In this document: positions 1 through 10,569 of the stretch, one piece after another
How the letters are laid out: each line of letters begins with the position of its first letter
Position numbering within the stretch: position 1 is the stretch's first letter
Source: Simmondsia chinensis
Taxonomy: Eukaryota > Streptophyta > Magnoliopsida > Caryophyllales > Simmondsiaceae
Direction: 5' to 3'
Assembly (NCBI GenBank): GCA_018398585.1
Contig: JAGTTD010000011.1
Coordinates: 9,733,001-9,797,000, forward strand
Length of the DNA: 64,000 nucleotides
Notes under the pieces: model-generated
What the model saw: the letters and a program-made list of their open reading frames with translations, nothing else
Databases searched by the model: none
Told to the model about the DNA's origin: nothing
Position numbers and translations under genes: made by a program

Positions 1-65
1 GGATTACTTTTTGCTGGTGGATGTTGACATCATCTTACCCACAAACTTGTTTCAAAAAACCTATT
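1..65 (-). mobile_element. Athila-like element D, interior fragment
   Basis: This short stretch lies left of gypsy-1. By position it is the continuation of the minus-strand Athila-like element whose other pieces lie at 5385-5514, 18645-19842 and 25698-27726. It is too short to carry a recognisable domain. The assignment rests on the nesting order rather than on sequence similarity, so it is an inference. Confidence 0.35.
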
Positions 66-351
66 TGTCATATCCCAAAGCATGTATTAGTCGAATTTGT
101 AATATGGCGGGAAAAATAGTTTGAACTTGGGGTTGGCGGGAAAGTTAGTTAACACTCTTGGCGCATGTCCGGCTGTTAATTGAGTCTTGTTTTGGCTATA
201 AGAGGTTGTTAAGTTGTAAGAAAGGATCATCCAATAAAAATCTCAAAATATCTTTGATATTTTACCTCTATTCTCTCATCTCCTTCCTTTCTTCTCTCAT
301 CTCAACTCTTTTCCCTTGGTTAAGTATCAAGATCCCTCTTGATACTCAACA
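66..351 (+). repeat. gypsy-1 5' LTR
   Basis: The 286-bp direct repeat starts TGTCATATCCC and ends ...CTCAACA, so it has TG/CA ends, and it recurs at 5098-5384. A TATA-like ctataaga lies in the middle (about 194-201), where the 3' LTR has ctataaaa. A short ORF inside it is not a gene. The primer-binding site follows two bases after its end. Confidence 0.93.
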
Positions 352-353
352 AT

Positions 354-365
354 TGGTATCAGAGC
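354..365 (+). other. gypsy-1 primer-binding site (initiator Met tRNA)
   Basis: TGGTATCAGAGC lies two bases after the 5' LTR. It is the classic complement of the 3' end of plant initiator methionyl tRNA and would prime minus-strand DNA synthesis. Confidence 0.9.
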
Positions 366-482
366 CTTAACTTAGGCTTTTGATCTATTGTTTTACTCCA
401 ATTCGATTTATTGAAGCACTCTTGCTTCGCTTCTAAGTTGCATAGAATCGATTCAAGTCTGGCAAGGAAGAGAAGACCGAAT

Positions 483-1563
483 ATGCCTCCTGCTACCCGT
501 GCCAATACCGCTAACAGTGCAGCTCAGACCGTGCCTAATGTTGCACCTAGCGGTGCAGCTGGAGGAGCACCTACCTATGCTGCTGTGGCTGGAGCTGATG
601 GTGGCAATGTCCAAGGAGTACAGATGGATCAAGTGCTGTAGATGATGCAGAACATGCTCCGAATTTCCAGCAGGATATGGAATGAAAGCTAGATTAGAAG
701 CTTGACAATCAAGCTCAACGATTGGATCAGAGAATTGAAATTAGTCGCAGCAATTCTCTCAACATCTTTCTGATTGGCAAAGGGGAAATGGTTCTCAACA
801 GCCTGGTGGTGGAGTTCTCCTTCCAGCTAGCCAGCAACCCTTCCGATAGCCAGTCAGGCCTCCTGATTCCTGTCCTCTAGATACTAATTTGAGTGATAGT
901 GCCTCTAATGCAAGAAATCCTGCTTACAGACAGCCTCGGGTCGATTTGGAACCATTCGATGAACCTTACCTCAATCATGGTTGAGGAAATGCGAGAGGTA
1001 CTTCAAATTCTATAACATTGAAGAGCACGAGAGGGTAGAACTGGCAGCAGTTTACTTGCGTGGGGAAATCGAGACATGGTACTGTGGGTTGATACGCACT
1101 CAGCCTAACCTCTCCTGGACTGCATTCTAAAATGAATTATGTGCCAGTTATGGTGATGAAGATGTCAGTGAGGTCATTGATAACTTCAACAAGTTGGTGC
1201 AATCTGCTTCTGTTAAGGACTATATGGCTCGATTTGAAGGATTGAGACCTAGAATGCTCTCCATTTATCCGGATGCTCCTGAAACCTTTTATGTGTCCAG
1301 TTTTGTTAGTGGTCTCAAACCACGCATCAAAAGCTTAGTAAAAGCTTTTGAACCTGAAAGTATGACCCAAGCTTACATTAAGGCCCGGAAGGTGAAGTGA
1401 GTGTGGATACTCTTAAGGTGAAAGGAAACTTCCCTGGTTCTTCCTCCACAAGAACTACACAGCCCAGCAGTGGGAGTGGCAGCCTTGATAATAAGAAACC
1501 TTAGCGTTTATGCTCCAAATGCAATCAGAAGTACTTCTTTGGCCACAAGTGTGATCCAGAGTA
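483..1563 (+). pseudogene. gag: gypsy-1 gag pseudogene
   Basis: Remnant of the structural Gag protein that would form the virus-like particle. The likely start is the ATG at 483 (MPPATRANTAN...), in frame with a longer upstream reading. The N-terminus is Ala-rich, followed by a Gln-rich segment. The retrotransposon Gag domain is visible around 940-1400 (for example YMARFEGLRPRM and FVSGLKPRIKSLVKAF). A zinc knuckle of the form CX2C...GHXC follows at about 1511-1552 (CSKCNQKYFFGHKC). Breaks include TAG codons at 639, 847 and 1504, a TAA near 1129 and a frameshift near 1395. Most stops read as CAG changed to TAG. The same frame leads into the protease. Confidence 0.85.
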
Positions 1564-1564
1564 T

Positions 1565-3590
1565 TTGATGACATTCATTGGTGAGGAGAATGTGGATGAA
1601 GAGCCAGATGATGAGGTTCTTCAAGAGCCACACTCAGAGGAAGAAGGTATTGACGCTGATGTTGACAATTCTGTGGAGATCTCAATGAAGGCTCTAACCG
1701 GTACTGGTTCTCACAGCACCATTAGATTCAAGGGTGTTGTAGGTCAGCAGCCATTATTGATACTCATTGACAGTGGGAGAACCCACAGCTTTATTGATCC
1801 TAAGGTGGTGCGAGCTGTGGGGCAGGAAATCATTAAAACTAACCCTCTGGCAGTTACGGTAGCTGATGGAAATTCACTCCTCACACACACTAAATGTAAG
1901 AACTTCAACTGGAAGATGCAAGGACATAAGTTTGTCTACAACTTAGGTTGGGAGGCTGCGATATGGTGTTAGGGGTGGATTGGATGAAGTCGTACAGTCC
2001 AATACTCTTTGATTTTTCGCCGTTGGCAGTAACCTTTGAGAAGGATGGACACCAGATCAAGTTGCAGGGCATAGTCGAGCAAGGCCAGCTTCAATTTGTG
2101 AAGGGCAAGCAGTTACAAAAGGTTCTCTAGAAGAATGACTATCATTGGGTAGGACAACTCTACTCAATTGTACCTGCTGAAGAATCGGATCATGCTGCTG
2201 CCAAGGTTCCTTTAGATGCTTTGTTGGACCAATTCTGGGATTTGTTTGAGTAGCCAGAGGAATTTCCTCCAAGAAGGGCACTGGATCACTCTATTCCTCT
2301 CAAAGAGTGGTCTAATCTAGTTAATCTACGCCCTTACAAATGCCCCCATTCTCAGAAAGATGAGATCGACCGGCAAGTTGATGAACTGCTAAGAACTAAG
2401 TTTGTAAGGCATAGCCACAGCCCCTTTGCATCTTCGGTGATTTTGGTGAAGAAGAAAGATGGAACATCAAGAATATGTATTGATTATAGGCAATTGAACT
2501 CCCTTACAGTCAAAGACAAGTTTCCAATCCCAGTTATTGATGACTTGCTTGATGAACTCTATGGAGCATGCTACTTTTCTGAGTTGGATCTTCGACAGCG
2601 GCATTATCAGATAAGGGTGCAAGAGAAGGACATCCACAAGACAGCCTTTAGGGCTCATCAAGGGCATTATGAATTCGTGGTAATGCCCTTTGGCCTGTCA
2701 AATGCACCGGCAACTTTCCAAGTTTTAATGAACGAGGTGCTCAAGGCTTACTTGAGGAGGTTTGTCCTTGTCTTCTTCGATGACGTATTGGTCTACAGCC
2801 ACACGTTACAATAGCACCTAGAGCACTTGATGCTAGTTTTTCAAACTATGCGCAGTCACAAGCTGTTTGCCAAGCTCTCCAAGTGGGCTTTTGCCAAGAC
2901 ACAGATTGAATATCTGGGTTATATCATCTCTGCCGAAGGAGTTTCCACTGATACAAGTAAGATCCAAGCTATGTTGAGCTGGCCAGAGCCCAAATCACTT
3001 AAAGAATTGAGGGGATTCTTGGGCTTAACAGGATATTACCGCAAGTTCATTGCTGGGTATGGTTTGCTTGCTAAGCCTTTGACAGAATTGCTCAAGGAGG
3101 ACAACTTCCATTAGACGGCACCAGCTAGGGAAGCTTTTGAATCACTCAAACTGGCTATGACTCAGGCACCAGTTTTGGCCATGCCAGATTTCAGCGAACC
3201 ATTCATGCTTGAAACTGATGCAAGCAGTATGTGTATTGGGGCAGTTCTTTCACAAGGTGGCAGACCATTAGCTTATCTAAGCCAAGCTTTGGGGCCCGAG
3301 AATTAGAGGCTTTCCATCTATGAGAAGGAGTATATGGAAATACTTCTAGCTGTTCAAAAATGGCGACATTGCTTGGAGGGCCATGAATTTGTGATCAGAA
3401 CAGACCACCAGAGCCTCAAGTACCTGTTAGAGCAACGAATTTCCACAAGAGTGCAAAGGAAAGGCTTGATGAAGATGTTGGGGTTGGAATATGTGATTGA
3501 GTACCGAAAAGGGGCTGAGAATTTGGTGGCTGATGCTCTATCCAGACGTGCTGAAGAAAGGGAAACAGAATGCAATGAAGGCGCTATGTG
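1565..3590 (+). pseudogene. pol: gypsy-1 pol, protease-reverse transcriptase-RNase H pseudogene
   Basis: Front part of the polyprotein. The aspartic protease is marked by LILIDSGRTHSFIDPKVV near 1755-1810 and GGCDMVLGVDWM near 1950, with a frameshift between them. Reverse transcriptase follows: [21 protein letters not shown] near 2440, [12 protein letters not shown] near 2683, and the catalytic motif [10 protein letters not shown] near 2770, where both aspartates survive. The connection [12 protein letters not shown] lies near 3015. RNase H (METDAS..., YEKEYMEILLAVQKWRH, RTDHQSLKYLLEQ) spans about 3190-3560. Stops at 2128, 2251, 2811, 3112 and 3304 interrupt it. The protein would have processed Gag-Pol and copied the RNA into DNA inside the particle. 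Confidence 0.9.
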
Positions 3591-5069
3591 TGCTGCAATT
3601 ACTCAAGTCATACCATTATGGATGGCTGAGGTAATTAAGTCCTATGAGTTTGATGAATTTGCTCAATCACACATTGTTCCTCAATGCATCCAACCGATAA
3701 CTGCAAGTTCTGATGACAGTGTAGCTGTTAGCAAAGGGATAATCAGGATCAATGGTAAGATTTATGTGGGCAGCAGTGGTGAATTGAGAAAACAGATTAT
3801 TGCAACTTCCCATGACTCTCCTTGGGGTGGACACGCTGGGATGGAGGGCACCTACCAGAGAGTCAGACAATACTTTCAGTGGGCTGGTCTGAAGAAGCTT
3901 GTGCAGAAATTTGTGCAGCATTGTGGTACTTGTCAATGAGTTAAGGTCGAACACACGCTAAGGGCCTATTGCAACCCCTACCAGTGCTGGAGGGGTCTTG
4001 GACTCACATTAGCATGGATTTCATTGAGGGCCTACCAAAATCTGACGGCAAGGAAATAATTTGGGTGGTCATTGATCATTTTACTCGATATGGCCACTTC
4101 ATTGCTCTTCATCACCCCATAACTGCTGAGAAACTTGCTCGATTATTCCTAGATCACATATACAAACTCCATGGGCTCCCTCAAACAATTGTATCAGACA
4201 GGGACAGGTTGTTTACTAGTAATTTCTGGCGCGAGCTGTTCCTATTGCTTGGCATAACATTAGCTCTGAGTCCATCCTATCACCCACAGACTGATGGGCA
4301 AACTGAGAGGGTAAACCAGTGTGTAGAGCAGTATTTGCGTGGAATGACCTTCTTACATCCCAAACAGTGGCATTATTGGATCTCCCTTGCTGAGTATTGG
4401 TACAATTCTCACTTTCATAGTTCCTTGGGAACTACCCCCTTTAAGGCCCTTTATGGGTATGATCCCCCTTCTCCATTGGTCAATAAAGGAGTGGTGTCTC
4501 ATGTGTAAGGAGTTAATGATTTACTTCAGCAAAGACTTCAGTTAGCTCGACAGTCAAGGGACAACTTGCAGCTAACCCTAGCAAGAATGAAATTTTACGT
4601 TGATAAGAAAAGGATGGTTAGAAGCTTCAATGTTGGAGACTGGGTTTATCTTAAATTGCAGCCCTACAGACAGAGTTTGGTAGCAATACGCAAGAAGATC
4701 AAGCTGTCAGCTCGATTTTTTGGTCCTTACAAGGTTCTCGAACGAATTGGGAAGGTAGCTTATAGATTGGAGCTTCCTCCGGACTGCTTGGTTCATCCAG
4801 TCTTCCACGTCTCCTTGTTGAAGAAACAACTAACAGACAAAACAAAAGAAGCAGCTGATACTGATCAGGGGTTAGCCGCAAGCTTACAGGCTGGAAATGA
4901 TGGACAACTAATCTTGGAACCTGAAGTGATACTCGGCAGTCGCATGGTTCAGCAGCAAGGAGTTCAGACCAAGCAAATTTTGATCCAATGGACCAATTCG
5001 GGTCCTGTACAGGCCACTTGGGAGTATTGTAACTTCATTGCGTCCCAATTCCCTTCATTTCATTCTTGA
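3590..5069 (+). pseudogene. pol: gypsy-1 integrase with chromodomain-like tail, pseudogene
   Basis: Integrase inserts the cDNA into the host chromosome. The zinc-binding HHCC region is at about 3820-3940 (GGHAGMEGTYQRV...CGTCQ). The catalytic core keeps its three acidic positions: D in ISMDFIEGLP, D in IVSDRDRLFTSNFW, and E in HPQTDGQTERVNQ. After the core come the GPYKVLERIGKVAYRLELP and HPVFHVSLLKKQL segments. The C-terminus (about 4890-5065, ILIQWTNSGPVQATWEYCNF) matches the end of chromovirus integrases, a chromodomain-like module thought to steer insertion into heterochromatin. Stops lie at 3937 (CAA TGA GTT) and near 4506, otherwise the frame is long and clean. Confidence 0.9.
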
Positions 5070-5077
5070 GACAAGAA

Positions 5078-5384
5078 TGAGCTGAAGGGGAGGGAATTGT
5101 CATATCCCAAAGCATGTATTAGTCGAATTTGTAATATGGCAGGACAAATAGTTTGAACTTGGGGTTGGCGGGAAAGTTAGTTAATAATCTTAGCGCATGT
5201 CCGATTGTTAATTGAGTCTTGTTTTGGCTATAAAAGGTTGTTAAGTTGTAAGAAAGGATCACCCAACAAAAAATCTCAAAATATCTTTGATATTTTACGT
5301 CTATTCTCTCATCTCCTTCCCTTCTTTTCTCATGTCAACTCTTTTTGCTTGGTTAAGTATCAAGATCCCTCTTGATACTTAACA
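5078..5384 (+). repeat. gypsy-1 polypurine tract and 3' LTR
   Basis: The purine-rich run gagctgaaggggagggaat ends at 5097 and would prime plus-strand synthesis. The 287-bp 3' LTR (5098-5384) begins TGTCATATCC and ends CTTAACA. It carries ctataaaa where the 5' LTR has ctataaga. Confidence 0.9.
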
Positions 5385-5514
5385 ATTGAACAAAAAGTAA
5401 AGAATCACAAAAAAATAATAGAAATTAAAAGAAGTAAGGAAATGAAAACTTAGATTGTCTCCTAAGAAGCGCTTGGGCTATAATCGTTAGCTTGCTTTTT
5501 GACTATGATCTATC
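5385..5514 (-). mobile_element. Athila-like element D, interior fragment
   Basis: This piece lies between gypsy-1 and copia A. Its last five bases (ctatc, 5510-5514) are one copy of copia A's target duplication, so it was continuous with 18645 before copia A inserted. Read on the minus strand it contains a short segment (SQKAS..., KRFLGDNLSF) compatible with the post-gag linker of Athila-like polyproteins. That similarity is weak. Confidence 0.55.
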
Positions 5515-7712
5515 TGTTAGGAACAGTGTCCTAAAATCCAAATTTATTCTGGATATATTATTTTAATTAATAAACAAAATTGAAGTTCCAGTCGTTTCCT
5601 AGTTAAATTTATATATGTGAGCATTTATACTGCATACCATTTTCTTTTGGGAGACATCCATGAGATGGGTGTAGTCCTCAGAATACAATTTACATGTTTG
5701 TTCTAAGTGGTTTATGAGACTAAGCCACAGATAGACTTGGAACAAATGGTATAGATTGTTGTTTGAAAGACTCGTAGTCGAAGACAAGTCTAGACCACTT
5801 ATATGTTAAGACTATAATGTGACACTTTAGACGACTTGTCTTGGCCATGTGGATGGAGATCCAAAAGTGTTAGGTTAGTGTGTTTAATAAGATTGAAACA
5901 CAAAGTTGGACCATGTGAATTACTTATTTCTAGACTACTATCGAAAATGAGTGATTTACATTGTACTATTTGAACAATGACTCTAAATCCTGAGGGTATT
6001 CGAGACTTCTACTTGGAGCCTTAGTTACTTTGGTGTACTATAAGTAAGGTCTAAATGAATGACTGAAATCCCATGTAAGTGGGTAGCGGCATGAAGTGTG
6101 ACAAGGATCAGTTATTCAATAGGGAATCTACAGTCTCTTATGAGATACAAATGTCCCCTTAGTTGATTCGTAAATATTTAAATAGTTTGGAAACTTTGGC
6201 CAAAGTATTCCAAGTGTTTGACAATTGGAAGTTATACTGTGAATTGTTCAAGTGTAAATAAATTATTCAATGAAGGGCGAGTCGGTAACTAATGGAGAAG
6301 CTGTGAGAAGGATAATGGTAGTGGTTATATTTATCCTTTGTCATGGACATCTAGTGGAAGGGGTTGTTGTCATCAATACAGTCTATTAGGGAGATATCAA
6401 ATAAATAATTTAAGCCTGGAGTGTAGTGAGATTTATTTAGTAGAATTAAGTCCCATTAAATGGTAATTAAATTAATATCATGAGATGGTTTAATTTAACC
6501 CATTTGGAGCTAGATTTAAATTGTTCCAGAGGTCTATGCGCAAGCCTCTGTAATTTATTGCCATTGAAAAAATATTAAAGAATTCATAAGATAAATTATT
6601 TATCCATAAGATGGGTACATTAATTTTGCCAAACTTTACTCATGAGATGAATAAAAGTTGAAAATTAAAAAATAAAATAATTTTGGAAAATTAAAATTTA
6701 TAAGATGAACTTTTACATGTGGAAAACAAAGCAAAAAAAAAAAATAAAAAATAAATAAAAATAAAAAAATAAAAATTGCACAGCTAGCGATCCATGTGCT
6801 TCGGATCTGTTGAACCAGCACGCGACGTGTCGTGTGCTGGGTCGTGCCCTGGCGATCTGCGTGCACGGGAGCGGACAAATCAGACGCTGCCACATGTCAC
6901 GTGTTTTGAATTAAAATGACAGGCACGATTTTGGGTCAATGAAACGCAGCGTTTTAATCGTTTTTTAAATAAAATGACGCGTTTTGATTTTAACTGGGCA
7001 ATCCCACTTCGATTAAAAATTGGTTTTTTCGCTCCGGTATACTTCTATAAATAGAGGAGCTTATTCCGAGGTTTAGCATCGAAGTTGAAATATTTCTTTA
7101 GGGTTTCTGAAATTGTTTCGGAGATCTAATTGGAGAGAAAAATTTCCGTTGAAATCTTTCTTCCCTCAGTTTAATATTTTTTGGAGCCCACCCTCCGGGT
7201 AGTTCGAGGTTATTGCATAGAAGGTATCAGGGTCTCAATTTTGTAGAGTATTATTGTCTTTCTGGCTTTTCTTTTATTGGAGCAATTACAGGTATGTTTT
7301 TCTTTCCTTCTTCTTTTAGTTTCGCTTTTCTATTTATTTACAGTATTCGTTATTATACCTGTTTAAGTTTATGTATTGTTATGAATGTATTAGTAAAAAA
7401 GGCCTGTAGATCTAAATTAAGAATTTGGACATGATGATTTAAATTATGAAATTAAGTTAGTAGATTTAAAATTAGGAATTTTAAATCAACCCTAGTTTAG
7501 AGTTATGAATTCCAAACCCGTTCCGCTGCATAAAGTTTAGGGAGAATTTTTGAAATTCATCCCAACAACCGGTATTAGGGCAAAGGGTTTATGGAGATAA
7601 ACCTATTCCCGGGAACTCTCGCACGTGAGGTGTCACGAAGCATGGCACTCCGACCGGGGGCTTGGGTAGAGAGAAGAATCTCCTACTCTAAGTGCTTTAA
7701 TAGGTGCCTTTT
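5515..7712 (+). repeat. Copia A 5' LTR, main part (interrupted)
   Basis: First about 2.2 kb of the LTR, starting TGTTAGGAACAGTGTCC. It matches 16456-18644 and 52611-54820 throughout. Relative to LTR2 it keeps about 115 bp (around 6604-6720) that LTR2 lacks, so the two LTRs differ by an indel as well as substitutions. Its last five bases (7708-7712) are the target site duplicated by gypsy-2. No coding function is seen. Short ORFs in it are chance. Confidence 0.92.
7046..7053 (+). promoter_or_regulatory. Copia A 5' LTR TATA box
   Basis: TATAAATA follows a GC-rich CTCCGG block. The same motif in the same context is at 17911-17918 (LTR2) and 54111-54118 (copia E LTR). It is the likely core promoter, with transcription starting some 30 bp downstream (inferred). 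Confidence 0.7.
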
Positions 7713-8112
7713 TATTAGCTTCCAATCCAAAATTGAAAGTTAACCTTGTAGAAGAGAGGGTTCAGATGAGAAGAGAAGTGAAGGGGATGAGAAATAGAGA
7801 GGTAAATGAGAAATAGAGAGAGAATTTCCAAAAGAAAATCTGATTTGTATTGATTGAATGATGAATATACATGATTTGAGCTTATTTATACTTGATCTAA
7901 TACATTGAACCAAGATCCCAAGCAATAATCGCCACTAACCAATTCTGGCGCCAAAACTACTTAGCCGCCACATTTGGCTTGATTGACCCCCAACCCACTT
8001 TGGCACCCAAAATGACCTGCCAACTAACTCCCGAATACTACACCAAATCAATTCAAAAATATTACATGCAATTCAAGACCAATTACAAACAAAAACTAAA
8101 GGAATCATAACA
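7713..8112 (-). repeat. gypsy-2 3' LTR (left copy)
   Basis: 400-bp LTR. Its outer end is TATTAGC, where the other copy has TGTTAGC, so the terminal TG is mutated. It contains an extra stretch of about 20 bp (a duplicated gagaaatagagag unit near 7795-7815) absent from the right copy. The inner end is CATAACA. Confidence 0.9.
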
Positions 8113-8141
8113 TTCCCTCCTCCTTGAGAAGCTCCTTGACC

Positions 8142-8450
8142 TCAAGGAGAAAAGTTAGGGAATTGGCTCTTCAAGAATGTGAGGTTCTCCCAAGTGACAA
8201 AGCTCTTGTCCAAGTTACGCCACTGCACCAACACTTCCTGCAAAGCACCCTCGTTAATCTGCATTGTCCTTCGTCCCCTGACAGCAGCAGGTTGCAGTAG
8301 CAATGCTTCACTTGAGCCAACTTCTGGTGGTTCCCGTGAATGCTTAGCTCCATTCTTCACTTGCTTTTTAAGTAAAGATACATGGAACACCGGGTGAATG
8401 TATGAATGAGGAGGTAAATCAAGTTTGTATGCAACTTTGCCATCCCTTTC
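8142..8450 (-). pseudogene. pol: gypsy-2 polyprotein C-terminus (chromodomain-like)
   Basis: On the minus strand this encodes the segment preceding the tail (GKVAYKLDLPPHSYIHPVFH) and then SLLKKQ, a variable linker and a chromodomain-like end (VLVQWRNLDKSFVTWENLTF), finishing about 30 bp before the LTR. The same order is seen in gypsy-1 (4750-5065) and gypsy-3 (20279-20570). Directly upstream, near 8445-8465, it is fused to sequence that normally lies before integrase, so the whole integrase core has been lost. Confidence 0.85.
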
Positions 8451-8465
8451 TGCTTTTTTTTATCA

Positions 8466-10569
8466 AACTTGCTGTCACACACTCTTGAGCAAAAGGATCC
8501 CCTTCATAGGACTTATAGACTTGATCCATCCATGATGGTAAAACAACGGACATTGCACAGCACAAACCCAGATCAGCATCTTCAAACTTCCTTGACAAAG
8601 CGTCAGCTGCTGCATTGTCTCTACCTCTTCAGTACTCAATACCATAATCAAGGCCAAGCATCTTCATTAATCCCTTCTTTTGAATTCTAGTCACAATCTT
8701 TTGCTCTAGGAGGTGCTTAAGGCTTTGATGATCAGTTCGAATGATGAATCTATGACCATCCAAGTAATGCCTCCATTTTACGACTGCTAGAAGAATAGCC
8801 AAGTATTCCTTCTCATAAGTTGACATGGCTTGATGCTTGGGACTAAGTGCTTGACTCAAATAAGCAATAGACCTTCCTTGTTGAGAGAGAACAACCCCAA
8901 CACCAGACCCACTCGCATCTGTCTCCAATATGAAGTTTTCAGCAAAATTAGGCATGGCAATACCGGTGCTGCACACATGGCTAACTTGAGAGCCTCAAAA
9001 GCTGCTTGAGCCCTCTCTGACCACAAGAAAGCATCCTTTTTTGAGAGCTCAGTTAAAGGCCTTGCAATAGATCCATAACCATTAATGAACTTCCTATAAT
9101 AACCTGTCAATCCGAAGAGTCCCCTCAATTGCTTCAAGGTTATTAGAATTGGCCAATCTTGCATTGCTTGGACCTTGGTAGGATCGGTGGAAACACCATC
9201 ATGAGAGATTACATGGCCCAAATACCGGAGCTTGGTCTGAGCAAACTAGCATTTAGACAACCTGGCAAAGAACTTGTGCTGCCGCAACACCACAAGGACT
9301 TCTCTAAGATGGATGAGATGATCCTCATAAGAAGAGATGTATACCAATATGTCACCAAAAAAGACCAACACGGATCTCCTCAAAAAAGGCTGGAAGATGT
9401 CATTCATAGCCACTTGGAAGGTGGCCAAAGCATTTGTTAAGCCAAATGGCATAACAACAAACTTGAAATGCCCATGGTGAGTCTGAAAAGCAGTCTTATA
9501 TATATTCAGCTCAAGAACTCTGATTTGATGATATCTCGGCCTCAAATCAAGCTTAGAGAAGAAACATGCTCCTAATAACTCATCAAGCAAATCGTCTAAA
9601 ATGGAAATAGGAAACTTATCTTTCACTGTCAAAGAGTTCAATTGGCGATAATCAATGCACATTCTAGCCATGCCATCCTTCTTCTTCACAAGAATCACAG
9701 GTGAGGCAAAAGGACTATGACTTGGTCTAATGAAGCTCATTTGAAGCAACTCATCAACTTGCTTCTTAATTTCTGATTTTTGAGCATGAGCAAATCGGTA
9801 AGGTCTGATCTTCACTGGATCAGAATTGGCTCGAAGAGGTATGGCATGATCCACACTCCTTTGAGGAGGAAGGCTCTTTAGCTGCTCAAAAATATCTTCA
9901 TACTCTTCAATCAAAGCGTGAACCTCAGGCTGAATTACTGTTTGAAGTTCAACAAGTGAGATAACAAACAATTGCCCAAGCCATTGGATTGCATTCTTTT
10001 TGAATCCACCTTGTAAACGCTTGGCATTAATCAACCGAAGCTATGCTTCATCAGAAATGCCTTCCAGTGAAACTTTGGTGCCATGAACTTCAAATGCTAC
10101 TGTCATTTTATCAAAATCAAACACCACCGGATTGAATGATCTCATCCAATCTACCCCGAGCACCATATCACAACCTCCCAAAGGAAGAACTCCAAAATCA
10201 AAAGTGAATTGATGATCTTGCATAAACCATTGGAAGGCTTGGCACTTATTTTGAGTAGTTAGGGAGTTGCCATCAGCCACCATAAGCGCAAAAGGATGGG
10301 TCTTAGTCACTTCGTGCTTCACTTTCTTTATCCATTTTGGATCAACAAAACTATGCGTGCTCCCACTATCAATAAGAATAATAATGGAAGTTTTACCAGC
10401 CTTTCCTTTGATGCGAATGGTATTGTGAGCTCCACTCCCGGTCAAGGCTTTCACAGAAATCTCGACTTCATCCTCCATCGACTCATCTTGTGAAGAATGC
10501 TCAGAACTGTCAATCTCAGCTACTAAATCCTCATTGCCTGAATCAATCTCTACTCGTGATCCCCTTGCA
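8466..10569 (-). pseudogene. pol: gypsy-2 protease-RT-RNase H pseudogene
   Basis: Read leftward from 10569: the aspartic protease has IIILIDSGSTHSFVDPKW near 10370, then GGCDMVLGVDWM. RT contains [21 protein letters not shown] and MPFGLTNALATF, and its active site reads LVFFGDILVY, with the first catalytic aspartate replaced by glycine. The thumb region ([17 protein letters not shown]) and RNase H ([24 protein letters not shown]) follow to about 8630. Breaks: a TAG near 10038 (EA*LRL), a TAG at 9246, one frameshift in the 8856-8976 overlap and a TGA at 8629. The segment after RNase H (PSWMDQVYKSYEGDPFAQ) is the last part before the integrase deletion. Confidence 0.9.

Larger units (their letters stand above)
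66..5384 (+). mobile_element. Ty3/gypsy chromovirus gypsy-1, full length but decayed
   Basis: A complete LTR retrotransposon of about 5.3 kb: 5' LTR (66-351), tRNA-Met primer site, gag, protease, reverse transcriptase, RNase H, integrase, a chromodomain-like tail, polypurine tract and 3' LTR (5098-5384). The domain order PR-RT-RH-IN is that of Ty3/gypsy. The C-terminal tail after integrase and the short LTRs point to a chromovirus, probably Reina-like, though the lineage is an inference. The LTRs differ at roughly 18 sites by eye, so the insertion is not recent. The flanks ctatt (61-65) and attga (5385-5389) do not match, so no 5-bp target duplication is visible. Many in-frame stops make it incapable of encoding its own proteins. 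Confidence 0.93.

Noticed and set aside
158..370. Small hydrophobic ORF near the left end
   Set aside because: It lies entirely in the gypsy-1 5' LTR and primer site.
61..5389. Target duplication for gypsy-1
   Set aside because: ctatt on the left and attga on the right do not match. At most 3 bp (att) could be shared, so I do not claim a TSD.
6636..6895. Minus-strand ORFs rich in Phe and hydrophobic residues
   Set aside because: They fall in the A-rich part of the copia A LTR. The copies in LTR2 and copia E do not keep them open.
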